Shown: positions 8,531 to 16,550 of the stretch, one piece after another
Layout: every line of letters begins with the position of its first letter
How positions within the stretch are numbered: the first letter of the stretch is position 1
NCBI GenBank assembly: GCA_041743085.1
Contig: JBGTNL010000019.1
Location: forward strand, 1-64,000
Reading direction: 5' to 3'
Source of the DNA: JAFMPW01 sp041743085
GTDB taxonomy: Bacteria; Bacteroidota; Bacteroidia; Flavobacteriales; Flavobacteriaceae
Length of the DNA: 64,000 bases
Translations under genes and position numbers: made by a program
The notes under the pieces: generated by a model
What the model was told of the DNA's origin: nothing
What the model saw: the letters and a program-made list of their open reading frames with translations, nothing else
The model's database searches: none

Positions 8531-9219
8531 TGGCAAATATAAAAGTCATTATTCCCGCTTTCAATGAGGCCGATTCTATTGCCAAGGTCATAGGGGAGAT
8601 ACCCAACATTGTTTCCGAGATAATCGTAGTAAGTAATGACTCCACGGACGAGACAGAGATGAAAGCCTCGCAGGCCGGGGCCACCGTGTTATTGGAGAAC
8701 AGGAAAGGCTATGGCTATGCATGTTTAAAAGGAATGGATTACGTGTCCAAACAGTCCAACACAACGGATATTATCGTATTTATTGACGGAGACTATTCAG
8801 ATTATCCGGAACAACTCACGGAGGTTGTAAGACCAATTTTAGAAGAAAACATAGATTTTGTAATTGGTGCCCGGGTTAAGAGACTAAGAGAAGACGGTAG
8901 CATGACTCCGCAGCAGGTTTTTGGGAATTGGCTGGCTACCTTCCTTATGAAATTGTTTTTTGGAGCGACATATACGGACCTTGGCCCGTTCAGAGCCATT
9001 AAATACGATAAATTGCTACAGTTGCAGATGGAGGACAAAACCTATGGCTGGACCGTAGAAATGCAGCTAAAGGCGTTAAAAAAGAAACTGACATATACCG
9101 AAGTGCCAGTGCGTTACAAAAAAAGAATTGGAGTATCCAAAGTATCTGGAACGATAAAAGGTAGTATATTTGCAGGCATAAAAATCCTGGGTTGGATATT
9201 TAAATATACTTTTAAATAA
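8530..9219 (+). CDS. GT2 glycosyltransferase, polyprenyl-phosphate sugar synthase-like
   Basis: A 229-residue GT-A fold enzyme: IPAFNEADSIAKVI at the N-terminus, FIDGDYSDYPEQL as the DxD-like metal/nucleotide site near residue 85, and GPFRAIKYDKLLQL plus VPVRYKKRIGVSKVSG in the C-terminal half, which is common in dolichol-phosphate mannose/glucose synthase relatives. It has only weak C-terminal hydrophobicity (GSIFAGIKILGWIFKYTFK), so it is membrane-associated at most. I infer that it charges a polyprenyl phosphate with a sugar, which would supply the GT-C enzyme at 11084. It overlaps the YwqK gene by one base and is one base upstream of the next glycosyltransferase start region. Confidence 0.8.
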   Translation: MANIKVIIPAFNEADSIAKVIGEIPNIVSEIIVVSNDSTDETEMKASQAGATVLLENRKGYGYACLKGMDYVSKQSNTTDIIVFIDGDYSDYPEQLTEVVRPILEENIDFVIGARVKRLREDGSMTPQQVFGNWLATFLMKLFFGATYTDLGPFRAIKYDKLLQLQMEDKTYGWTVEMQLKALKKKLTYTEVPVRYKKRIGVSKVSGTIKGSIFAGIKILGWIFKYTFK

Positions 9220-9220
9220 A

Positions 9221-10705
9221 ATGGGCCTAATAATCGCTTATCTCATCATCGGAATTTACAGCCTTGCGCTGGTGCTTATTTTCTTCTATAGCCTTGCACA
9301 GTTAAATCTTTTGGTAAATTATTTGGGGCACAAAAAAATGATAGAAGTTTCTCCTAAATTTAATCTTCTAGACCCCAGGGAGATTCCCTTTGTAACCATT
9401 CAACTTCCTATTTATAATGAGGAATACGTAATGGAGCGTTTGTTGGAAAATATTTCTAAAATAGAATATCCGAAGAGCAAATTAGAGATTCAGGTTTTGG
9501 ACGATTCAACCGACACTTCCGTTTTTGATACAGCCGAAAGGATCAAAGTACTGCAGGACAAGGGATTGGATATTACACATATCCGAAGGGAGAACAGGGA
9601 AGGTTTTAAGGCCGGGGCCTTAAAAGAAGGGCTGGAAATAGCAAAGGGTGATTTTATCGCCATTTTTGATGCCGATTTTCTGCCCGACAGTGACTGGCTA
9701 AAGAAAACGGTGATTTATTTTAAGGATGAAGAAATAGGAGTGGTACAGACCCGTTGGGGACACATCAACAGGGATTACTCTACCTTGACAAGAATTCAGG
9801 CCTTTGCACTTGATGCACATTTTACCCTGGAACAGGTGGGAAGGAATGCCAAAGGACATTTTATAAATTTCAACGGCACCGCCGGGATCTGGCGCAAAGA
9901 ATGCATATTGGATGCCGGGAACTGGGAAGGCGATACCCTTACCGAGGATTTGGATCTCAGCTACAGGGCCCAGTTAAAAAATTGGAAATTTAAGTATCTG
10001 GAGGATGTTGAAACCCCGGCCGAGCTTCCGGTTGTCATCAGTGCCGCACGTTCTCAACAGTTCCGATGGAACAAGGGAGGGGCGGAAAATTTCAGGAAAT
10101 CTGTTTTGAATGTTATCTCGGCAAAGAATATCTCTTTCAAAACCAAGTTTCACGGGGTAATGCATTTGTTGAACAGCTCCATGTTCCTTTGCGTTTTTAC
10201 CGTAGCGATCCTTAGCATTCCCATGTTGTACATCAAAAATATATTCGCCCATCTCGGATTGATTTTTCAAGTCACCAATTTCTTTATCATAAGTACCATC
10301 ATCTTCTTTATCTGCTATTGGTTTACCTATAAAAGCTTACAGGGAAGCAGCTTTGACAAGTTTGTGGACTATATCAAATTGTTCTTTACCTTTTTCTCGG
10401 TGGCCCTTGGATTTTCATTGCACAATAGTATTGCGGTCCTGGAAGGGCATATGGGCAAACGAAGTGAGTTTGTAAGGACCCCGAAATTTAACCTTAACAG
10501 CATAACGGATAGCTGGAAAGATAATAAGTACCTGGCCAAAAAACTGTCCCCTAATATGATCCTCGAGTTTGGACTGATGATGTATTTTCTTTTTGGAATG
10601 TACAGTGCCATTCCGCTAAACGACTTTGGACTGTTCCCATTCCATGTAATGCTTTTCCTGGGATTTGGTTTCGTCTTTTTTAAGTCCCTTACCGCCAGGG
10701 CTTAG
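9221..10705 (+). CDS. membrane GT2 glycosyltransferase, cellulose-synthase-like
   Basis: A 494-residue processive-type GT2. One N-terminal membrane helix (residues 3-25) is followed by the catalytic domain with VLDDSTD (Asp94/95), FDADFLPD (Asp150/Asp152), TEDLDLSYRA (Glu242/Asp243) and QQFRW (279-283), i.e. the D,D,D,QxxRW signature. At least four C-terminal membrane segments follow. This is the CESA/BcsA/ICS-like layout, but there is no PilZ domain and no BcsB neighbour. It could make a short glycan or a glycosylceramide/glycolipid. It begins one base after the preceding glycosyltransferase stop, which argues for coupled expression. Confidence 0.82.
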   Translation: MGLIIAYLIIGIYSLALVLIFFYSLAQLNLLVNYLGHKKMIEVSPKFNLLDPREIPFVTIQLPIYNEEYVMERLLENISKIEYPKSKLEIQVLDDSTDTSVFDTAERIKVLQDKGLDITHIRRENREGFKAGALKEGLEIAKGDFIAIFDADFLPDSDWLKKTVIYFKDEEIGVVQTRWGHINRDYSTLTRIQAFALDAHFTLEQVGRNAKGHFINFNGTAGIWRKECILDAGNWEGDTLTEDLDLSYRAQLKNWKFKYLEDVETPAELPVVISAARSQQFRWNKGGAENFRKSVLNVISAKNISFKTKFHGVMHLLNSSMFLCVFTVAILSIPMLYIKNIFAHLGLIFQVTNFFIISTIIFFICYWFTYKSLQGSSFDKFVDYIKLFFTFFSVALGFSLHNSIAVLEGHMGKRSEFVRTPKFNLNSITDSWKDNKYLAKKLSPNMILEFGLMMYFLFGMYSAIPLNDFGLFPFHVMLFLGFGFVFFKSLTARA

Positions 10706-11083
10706 CCATATTTTCTAAAATCATTTTGAACTATAATAAAAAAAAAGGATTTTTTGTCTTTCTGCGCTCCCGGCAGCCATTTTAGATAGGATTTTGGATT
10801 GTGGGCAGCCTTTGGGAAAAGGTTCGGGATTTCCGAGTAGGACCCCTTAACTCGGGTAAGAAAGGAGCTCTTTTTATTTGGCGCCCGGCCAATGCCCTCC
10901 TTGAGGATTCTGAAGGAGTGGTTTGAAGAAGAAATGGCGGGTACCGTACCGCTCAGGGATATTTCGGACCTTTACCTAAAAGCTAACTTCCCGTTAAGCA
11001 AAATGGTGCATCAATCCAAATATTTGTTTCCAAAAATTCCGTTATCTTTCAGATACCTTGTATCAACCGAACTTCAAAGAACG
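10706..11083. other. spacer before the GT-C gene, with an uncertain N-terminal extension
   Basis: The frame of the GT-C gene is open back to an ATG at 10892, but those 64 extra residues are charged and not membrane-like, unlike the rest of the protein. I therefore treat 10706-11083 as mostly leader or spacer. No repeat of the AATTTCTT family, no terminator and no RNA gene are visible here. Confidence 0.4.
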
Positions 11084-12445
11084 ATGCCCAACCAACTTAT
11101 ATCTTATTGGAATCTCCACAGGTTGCCAATACTGATGGTTTTGGCAAGTTTACTTTTCTATTTTGATTTCGCCTATGACCTGGATCGGACGGATTTTATA
11201 AAACTGATCACGCTTTTTGCAGCACTGTTTTTTCTCTGTTTTAAATTGATACAATTTGAAAAATGGAATTTCAAATTCCTGTTGTTCGCCGGGATTCTTT
11301 TCCGTTTGGTTTTTATCCTTGCACAGCCCAATCTCTCGCAGGATTTTTATCGCTTTATATGGGACGGGCAATTGGTGCTCAACGGGATGAATCCTTATTT
11401 GCACCTCCCGACCGAGCTGATTACACGGAGTGATGGTGTGATCGCCAATGCCCAACGGCTCTATACCGGAATGGGGGAGCTCAGTGCCCGGCATTACAGC
11501 AATTATCCGCCATTGAACCAGCTTATTTTTGCTTTGGCCTCTGCCCTCGGGGGCAAAAGTATTTTAGGTCCGGTCATTGTTATGCGGCTGATCATCATTT
11601 TGAGCGATATTGGTATTTTCTACTTTGGAAGAAAATTACTAAAACAGCTAAATCGCTCTCCCCATCTTATCTTCTGGTATTTCCTGAATCCTTTTATACT
11701 AATTGAACTTACCGGGAACCTGCACTTTGAGGGCGTTATGCTTTTTTTCTTTGTTTGGTCCATGTACCTGCTCTCCCTTCACAAGTGGACCTGGGCGGCG
11801 TTGCTCTATGCCCTGTCCATTTCCGTAAAGCTCGTACCCCTAATATTTTTACCGCTGTTTTATAAGCATCTGGGGCTTAAAAAAAGTATGGGGTTCTATG
11901 CACTGGTCGGAACAATCACCCTTGTATTTCTGCTGCCATTTTATTCCTCTGAATTCTTTAGGAATTATTCAGATACCGTAGGGCTATGGTTCTCAAACTT
12001 TGAATTTAACGCCGGACTTTACAATGCTATAAAGAAAATAGCGATCCAATTTGATGCGAAGCCCTGGGAACTTATTAAAACTTACGGAAAAATAATACAG
12101 TATATCATCATCGCACTGGTATTGATCCTCACTTTTTTCAGAAAGAATCAGAAACTGGCTGTCTTGCTCTCCTCCATGCTCTGGACACTTGCATGTTATT
12201 ACTTTCTCTCGGCCACCGTACATCCATGGTACCTTGCATTCCTGGTTGTTCTGACTATTTATACGGATTTTCGATTCCCGCTATTTTGGTCGGCTGTTGT
12301 CATTCTCAGTTATTATGCCTATACCAACCCGGAGTTTAAAGAAAATCTCGGATTGCTGTTTATTGAATATTTCATAGTCTTCGGTTTCTTAGTTTATGAA
12401 ATTGTCAGATTAAAAGGCCAAAAATTATTATATCGCAAAAACTGA
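11084..12445 (+). CDS. GT-C family polytopic mannosyltransferase-like protein
   Basis: From the ATG at 11084 this is a 453-residue protein with roughly ten or more membrane helices. The first large loop holds the acidic motif QDFYRFIWDGQLVLNGMNPY (about residues 86-105), as expected for GT-C glycosyltransferases that use polyprenyl-phosphate sugars (PIG-M/ArnT/DUF2029-like). Further loops include HYSNYPPLNQL and the pattern EGVMLFFFVWSMYLL. The sugar and acceptor cannot be read from sequence. With the synthase-like GT2 at 8530 it forms a plausible donor-maker/donor-user pair. An upstream start at 10892 is possible but would add an unusual soluble N-terminus. Confidence 0.72.
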   Translation: MPNQLISYWNLHRLPILMVLASLLFYFDFAYDLDRTDFIKLITLFAALFFLCFKLIQFEKWNFKFLLFAGILFRLVFILAQPNLSQDFYRFIWDGQLVLNGMNPYLHLPTELITRSDGVIANAQRLYTGMGELSARHYSNYPPLNQLIFALASALGGKSILGPVIVMRLIIILSDIGIFYFGRKLLKQLNRSPHLIFWYFLNPFILIELTGNLHFEGVMLFFFVWSMYLLSLHKWTWAALLYALSISVKLVPLIFLPLFYKHLGLKKSMGFYALVGTITLVFLLPFYSSEFFRNYSDTVGLWFSNFEFNAGLYNAIKKIAIQFDAKPWELIKTYGKIIQYIIIALVLILTFFRKNQKLAVLLSSMLWTLACYYFLSATVHPWYLAFLVVLTIYTDFRFPLFWSAVVILSYYAYTNPEFKENLGLLFIEYFIVFGFLVYEIVRLKGQKLLYRKN

Positions 12446-12693
12446 AGGCCAAATTATGCAGTTTCAATTTAATTTGTACATTTGAACCCTGATGAAAACA
12501 AAAGTATACATCCCTGCTGTTGACCGGACATACGTTTCGGCACCTGCTTTTGTTCCAGTACGCCGCCGCCCGTAAGGGTGCATTCCAGTTTTGGAAATAG
12601 GTGAGTCCATTTCCGCAAAATCCATATCCTTTTCGCTTTAATTTTATTTTGTTGAATGCCCATGGCAGTAAATGGCATTAAACCCCAGGGCAT

Positions 12694-12709
12694 CCCGATA
12701 GCCATCGGG
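12694..12709. repeat. 16-bp palindromic repeat, family 2
   Basis: CCCGATAGCCATCGGG is a near-perfect palindrome. The same element, with one base changed to make it perfect, occurs at 46178-46193, and both copies are followed by A then C. It therefore looks like a small dispersed palindrome family rather than a site specific to the arginine genes. Confidence 0.6.
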
Positions 12710-12737
12710 ACTGGACCCAATAGAAGGAATCTACCCA

Positions 12738-12764
12738 GGGGTCGAGGTATTAAACCTAGACCCC
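12738..12764 (+). repeat. hairpin-forming inverted repeat upstream of the arginine operon
   Basis: Outer arms GGGGTC and GACCCC are perfectly complementary, and inner arms AGGT and ACCT extend the stem across single-base bulges. It is not followed by a T-run, so it is not a simple terminator. It lies 52 bases before the preferred start of the first arginine gene and could be a leader structure or another dispersed element. Confidence 0.45.
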
Positions 12765-12815
12765 GCTGAAAAAACGGGATTGTTAAAATGGGGTTTCACT
12801 AATAAATATTACCAG

Positions 12816-13433
12816 ATGAAAATCCTAATCGCTGATAAATCACATATTAAATACGCCCAGATAATTAGCGATACCATCTCGGAATCCGCTAAGGTCCGCG
12901 GGACGGGTATCGCCAAACGAACGCCGGAGTATATCATAAAGCGACTTGAAAACGGCAATGCGATCATCGCTTTGGACGGAGATACCTTTGTCGGCTTTTG
13001 CTACATTGAAGTATGGGGACATAAAAAATTTGTTGCCAATTCCGGGTTGATCGTACACCCCGATTACAGAAACCAGGGGCTGGCAAAAAAGATCAAAAAA
13101 GCAATTTTTGAGCTATCGAGAAAGAAATTCCCGGAGGCCAAAATATTCGGAATAACCACCGGCCTGGCGGTCATGAAAATGAATTACGAGCTGGGATATA
13201 AACCCGTAACGTTTTCAGAACTCACGGACGATCCCGAATTCTGGAAAGGATGCCAGACCTGCAAAAATTTTGATGTCCTCACGCGGACAGATCGGAAAAT
13301 GTGCCTTTGCACGGGAATGTTGTACGATCCCGAAAACAGGACTAAGATTAAAAGGGACAAGATAAACAGTAAAGCCTTCGACAGACTAAAAAGCATAAAG
13401 GAACAGCTGTTCCTCAAAAAGAAAAACAATTGA
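12816..13433 (+). CDS. GNAT acyltransferase leading the arginine operon (candidate ArgA-type N-acyl-glutamate synthase)
   Basis: The start is placed at the ATG at 12816 (MKILIADKSHIKYAQII); twelve upstream codons are also open. The 205-residue protein has a GNAT fold with the acyl-CoA loop region IVHPDYRNQGLAKKIKKAIF near residue 80. The C-terminus adds a cysteine cluster, CQTC then CLC (C-x2-C-x12-C-x-C), which could bind zinc or sense redox state. By position at the head of an operon that has no argJ or classic argA, I infer that it makes the N-acylglutamate (acetyl or succinyl) that argB uses. The gene is 37 bases before argG. Confidence 0.7.
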   Translation: MKILIADKSHIKYAQIISDTISESAKVRGTGIAKRTPEYIIKRLENGNAIIALDGDTFVGFCYIEVWGHKKFVANSGLIVHPDYRNQGLAKKIKKAIFELSRKKFPEAKIFGITTGLAVMKMNYELGYKPVTFSELTDDPEFWKGCQTCKNFDVLTRTDRKMCLCTGMLYDPENRTKIKRDKINSKAFDRLKSIKEQLFLKKKNN

Positions 13434-13470
13434 GCATTTTCCGTTTACGCGGAAATAAAAAAATATACTA

Positions 13471-14661
13471 ATGAGTAAATTGGTTTTGGCCTACAGCGGT
13501 GGATTGGATACTTCGTATTGCGCCAGGTATTTGTCCGGGGAAAAGGGTTTTGAAGTTCATGCGGTAAGCATAAACACCGGCGGATTTTCCCCTGAGGAGA
13601 TCACAAAGATCCGGGAAAAGGCATTGCAACTGGGCGCCATAAGCTATACTTCTATTGATGCCGTACAGGCCTTCTACGATAAGGTTGTGAAATACCTCAT
13701 CTATGGAAATGTACTCAGGAACAATACCTATCCCCTATCGGTAAGCGCCGAACGAATTGTGCAGGCGATCGAAATTGTAAAGCACGCCAGAAAAATTAAT
13801 GCAACCCACATAGCCCACGGCAGTACAGGGGCTGGTAACGACCAGGTCCGGTTCGATATGATCTTTCAGATACTGGTGCCCGAAATTGAGATCATTACCC
13901 CAATCCGCGACAACAAACTTTCCAGGGAAGCAGAGATTGCCTATCTGAAAGATAACGGTGTAAATTACTCCTGGGAGAAGGCGAAGTACTCTATAAATAA
14001 AGGGCTTTGGGGTACCTCTGTAGGTGGGGCCGAAACCCTCACTTCACATTTTCCTTTGCCAGACAAAGCGTATCCAAGTCAATTAAATGCGTCGGAACCT
14101 AAAGAAATAAAACTGACATTTAAAAAAGGTGAATTGATTGCATTGGACGGGAAGCTAAACACACCGGTAAATAACATTACCAGGCTTAATGAATTAGCTT
14201 CATGCTTTGCCATTGGACGGGACACCCATGTAGGGGATACCATTATAGGGATCAAAGGCAGGGTAGGTTTTGAAGCCGCAGCCCCCTTGATTATCATAAA
14301 AGCCCATCATTTGCTGGAGAAGCATACCCTGAGCAAATGGCAGCAATATCAAAAAGAACAACTGGGGAATTTCTATGGCATGCTGTTACACGAAGGGAAT
14401 TATCTTGATGAAGTCATGCGAAATATAGAAGCTTTTTTGACCGATACCCAGAAAAATGTATCGGGAGATGTTTTTGTTGCCCTCCACCCTTACAGGTTTG
14501 AATTAAACGGCATCTCTTCCAGACATGATCTGATGAACGCTTCATTTGGCAGTTATGGAGAAGTGAATAAGGGTTGGACGGCAGATGATGCCAAAGGATT
14601 TATAAAAATCCTTTCAAACCCTGGAAAAATCGCTAACCACGTAAATCGGGATCATGATTAA
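13471..14661 (+). CDS. argG: argininosuccinate synthase
   Basis: A 396-residue cytosolic enzyme that condenses citrulline and aspartate with ATP. The N-terminal PP-loop is AYSGGLDTSYCARYL (residues 7-21), and the citrulline/aspartate-binding stretch AHGSTGAGNDQVRFD lies near residue 115, followed by ITPIRDNKLSREAEIAYL. Length is normal. Its last eight bases overlap the argC start, so argG and argC are translationally coupled. It stands early in this operon although it acts late in the pathway, which is the usual Bacteroidota order as far as I know. Confidence 0.95.
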   Translation: MSKLVLAYSGGLDTSYCARYLSGEKGFEVHAVSINTGGFSPEEITKIREKALQLGAISYTSIDAVQAFYDKVVKYLIYGNVLRNNTYPLSVSAERIVQAIEIVKHARKINATHIAHGSTGAGNDQVRFDMIFQILVPEIEIITPIRDNKLSREAEIAYLKDNGVNYSWEKAKYSINKGLWGTSVGGAETLTSHFPLPDKAYPSQLNASEPKEIKLTFKKGELIALDGKLNTPVNNITRLNELASCFAIGRDTHVGDTIIGIKGRVGFEAAAPLIIIKAHHLLEKHTLSKWQQYQKEQLGNFYGMLLHEGNYLDEVMRNIEAFLTDTQKNVSGDVFVALHPYRFELNGISSRHDLMNASFGSYGEVNKGWTADDAKGFIKILSNPGKIANHVNRDHD

Positions 14662-15628
14662 GGCAGGGATTATAGGAGGATCGGGATATACGGGAGGAGA
14701 ATTGATCAGGATTTTGCTGAATCATCCCCGGGCGGATATCGATTTTGTATACAGTACAACCAGGGCAGGTAAAAAAGTGACTTCAGCACATCCCGATCTC
14801 CTGGGAATAACCGATTTAAACTTCACGGGAGAATTAAATCCCGGGGTAGATATCGTTTTTCTCTGCCTAGGGCATGGGAATTCAACAAAATTCCTCAAGG
14901 AACATCTGTTTTCCGGCGACACTAAAATAATTGATCTGAGCAATGACTTCAGGTTACAAAAAAATGCAACTTTGGAGGGCATGAATTTTACATACGGATT
15001 GCCCGAATTGTACAAAAGCAAAATACAATCCTCCAATTATATAGCTAACCCGGGTTGTTTTGCCACCGCTATTCAACTGGCGCTTTTACCGTTGGCGAAA
15101 GGCGGATTTTTAGATAGATCCATACATGTAAATGCAGTAACGGGGAGTACCGGTGCAGGGGTCAGCACTTCCGATACTACCCATTTTAGCTGGAGAAACA
15201 ACAATGCCTCATGGTACAAACCCTTCACCCATCAGCACCTTGATGAAATCAATGAAAGTCTGAACTTTCTTCAGGACAACAAGGGCGAATTGTTCTTTTT
15301 GCCTAACAGGGGCAACTTTACGAGAGGCATTCTGGCTACCGCCTATACGTATTTTTCGGGGGACCAGGCCGAAGCCATCAGGCTGTTTGAGGACTTTTAT
15401 TCGGACGCACCCTTTACACAAATCTCCCGGGAGCCCGTTCATTTGAAACAAGTGGTGAATACGAATCAGTGTCATATTCATCTGCATAAACATAAGGATA
15501 CCCTGCTGGTTACATCGGTCATAGACAATTTATTAAAGGGGGCATCCGGGCAGGCGGTACAAAATATGAATTTAATGTGCAACTTTCGGGAAGTTGAGGG
15601 ATTGTACCTGAAGGCAGGTGTGTTTTGA
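14654..15628 (+). CDS. argC: N-acetyl(succinyl)-gamma-glutamyl-phosphate reductase
   Basis: A 324-residue NADPH-dependent reductase. The nucleotide fold GIIGGSGYTGGELIRILLNHP opens the protein and the catalytic Cys135 is in ANPGCFATAI. The C-terminal half has LPNRGNFTRGILATAYT and KGASGQAVQNMNLM, as in the family. The ATG lies inside the last codons of argG. It reduces the acyl-glutamyl phosphate made by ArgB. If the pathway is succinylated, as the argF' active site suggests, its substrate would be N-succinylglutamyl phosphate. Confidence 0.94.
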   Translation: MIKAGIIGGSGYTGGELIRILLNHPRADIDFVYSTTRAGKKVTSAHPDLLGITDLNFTGELNPGVDIVFLCLGHGNSTKFLKEHLFSGDTKIIDLSNDFRLQKNATLEGMNFTYGLPELYKSKIQSSNYIANPGCFATAIQLALLPLAKGGFLDRSIHVNAVTGSTGAGVSTSDTTHFSWRNNNASWYKPFTHQHLDEINESLNFLQDNKGELFFLPNRGNFTRGILATAYTYFSGDQAEAIRLFEDFYSDAPFTQISREPVHLKQVVNTNQCHIHLHKHKDTLLVTSVIDNLLKGASGQAVQNMNLMCNFREVEGLYLKAGVF

Positions 15629-15685
15629 GGTTAAAATCAAACAGTAAACACGAAGTTAAATAACAAGTAACCTAATAGTTAAATA

Positions 15686-16483
15686 ATGAAAATAGCCATC
15701 ATCGGGGCGGGAAATTTAGGGTTGTCCATAGCTAAGGGCGTGTTGCACAGTAACGGGGCAACCTCCATGTACCTGACCAAAAGAAATATAGAGAACATAA
15801 GGGAATTTGAAAAATACGGAAATGTATCGGTTACTTCGGATAATGCCGAGGCAGTAAAACGGTCAGACATCCTCATATTTGCGGTGCAACCGGGACATTT
15901 TGCGAAGATACTTGAGCAAATAAAAGATCTCCTTACAGAAACACATGTGATCATTTCCACAATCACAGGTTTTAGCATAGACAAGATGGAATCGATCCTG
16001 GGCAAGGACAAATACATTATCAGAAGCATGCCGAACACCGCTATTTCGGTGGGAAAATCCATGACCTGTATCTGCAGCAATGAGGCGGGCAGAAAAAGGA
16101 TAGATCTTGCAAAGGCTATTTTTAATAGAATGGGGCATTCCATGGAAATTCCGGAAGAACAAATGCAGGCGGCCACAGTCATTTGTGCCAGTGGCATTGC
16201 TTTTTGGATGCGCCTTATCAGGGCCACTACCCAGGGCGCCATCCAATTGGGATTCGATGCCAGAGAGGCCCAGGAACTGGCCATGTATACCTGTGATGGA
16301 GCGGCCGGACTGTTAATAGAATCGGGCAATCACCCCGAAGAGGAAATTGATAAGGTAACCACCCCCATGGGCTGCACTATTCAAGGGTTGAATGAGATGG
16401 AGCATCAGGGCCTTAGTTCTTCATTAATCAGAGGAATTGTGGCATCTTTCGAAAAAATAAACGAGTTTAAGACTAATAATTAA
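15686..16483 (+). CDS. proC: pyrroline-5-carboxylate reductase-like protein inside the arginine operon
   Basis: A 265-residue protein with the N-terminal Rossmann motif IAIIGAGNLGLSIAKGVL, the RSMPNTAISVGKSMT segment in place of the usual RxMPNTP, and a C-terminal dimer domain ending TTPMGCTIQGLNEMEHQGL. The normally well-kept SGSGPAY and SPGGTT signatures are replaced by CASGIAFWMR and TPMGCTI. It most likely makes proline from pyrroline-5-carboxylate, linking proline and arginine supply, but the altered active-site loop leaves room for another imine substrate. It lies 57 bases after argC and 67 before argD. Confidence 0.8.
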   Translation: MKIAIIGAGNLGLSIAKGVLHSNGATSMYLTKRNIENIREFEKYGNVSVTSDNAEAVKRSDILIFAVQPGHFAKILEQIKDLLTETHVIISTITGFSIDKMESILGKDKYIIRSMPNTAISVGKSMTCICSNEAGRKRIDLAKAIFNRMGHSMEIPEEQMQAATVICASGIAFWMRLIRATTQGAIQLGFDAREAQELAMYTCDGAAGLLIESGNHPEEEIDKVTTPMGCTIQGLNEMEHQGLSSSLIRGIVASFEKINEFKTNN

Positions 16484-16550
16484 CAATATGCCGATCGTGC
16501 CAATAAAGGCTAAGCGATGAACGTAAGGCTTCTGGCGCAATGCAGAATTT

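Larger units (their letters stand above)
12446..12815. other. leader/spacer before the arginine operon, with two palindromes
   Basis: The stretch contains two inverted repeats, listed separately at 12694-12709 and 12738-12764. A 27-codon frame at 12493 is not convincing as a gene. The arginine operon promoter should lie here, but I see no exact TAnnTTTG box. Confidence 0.4.

Noticed and set aside
10892..11083. N-terminal extension of the GT-C protein from the upstream ATG
   Set aside because: The 64 residues are soluble and charged and do not resemble the membrane-embedded N-termini of the family; the ATG at 11084 is preferred, though not proven.
12493..12576. A 27-codon frame beginning MKTKVYIPAVDRTYV
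   Set aside because: Too short, no recognisable family, no supporting context; left unannotated.
12738..12764. Rho-independent terminator after the GT-C gene
   Set aside because: The hairpin lacks a following T-run and lies about 290 bases downstream of the gene.
15679..16329. A 216-codon minus-strand frame opposite proC
   Set aside because: proC carries a clear N-terminal nucleotide fold and operon position; the antisense frame shows no family features.
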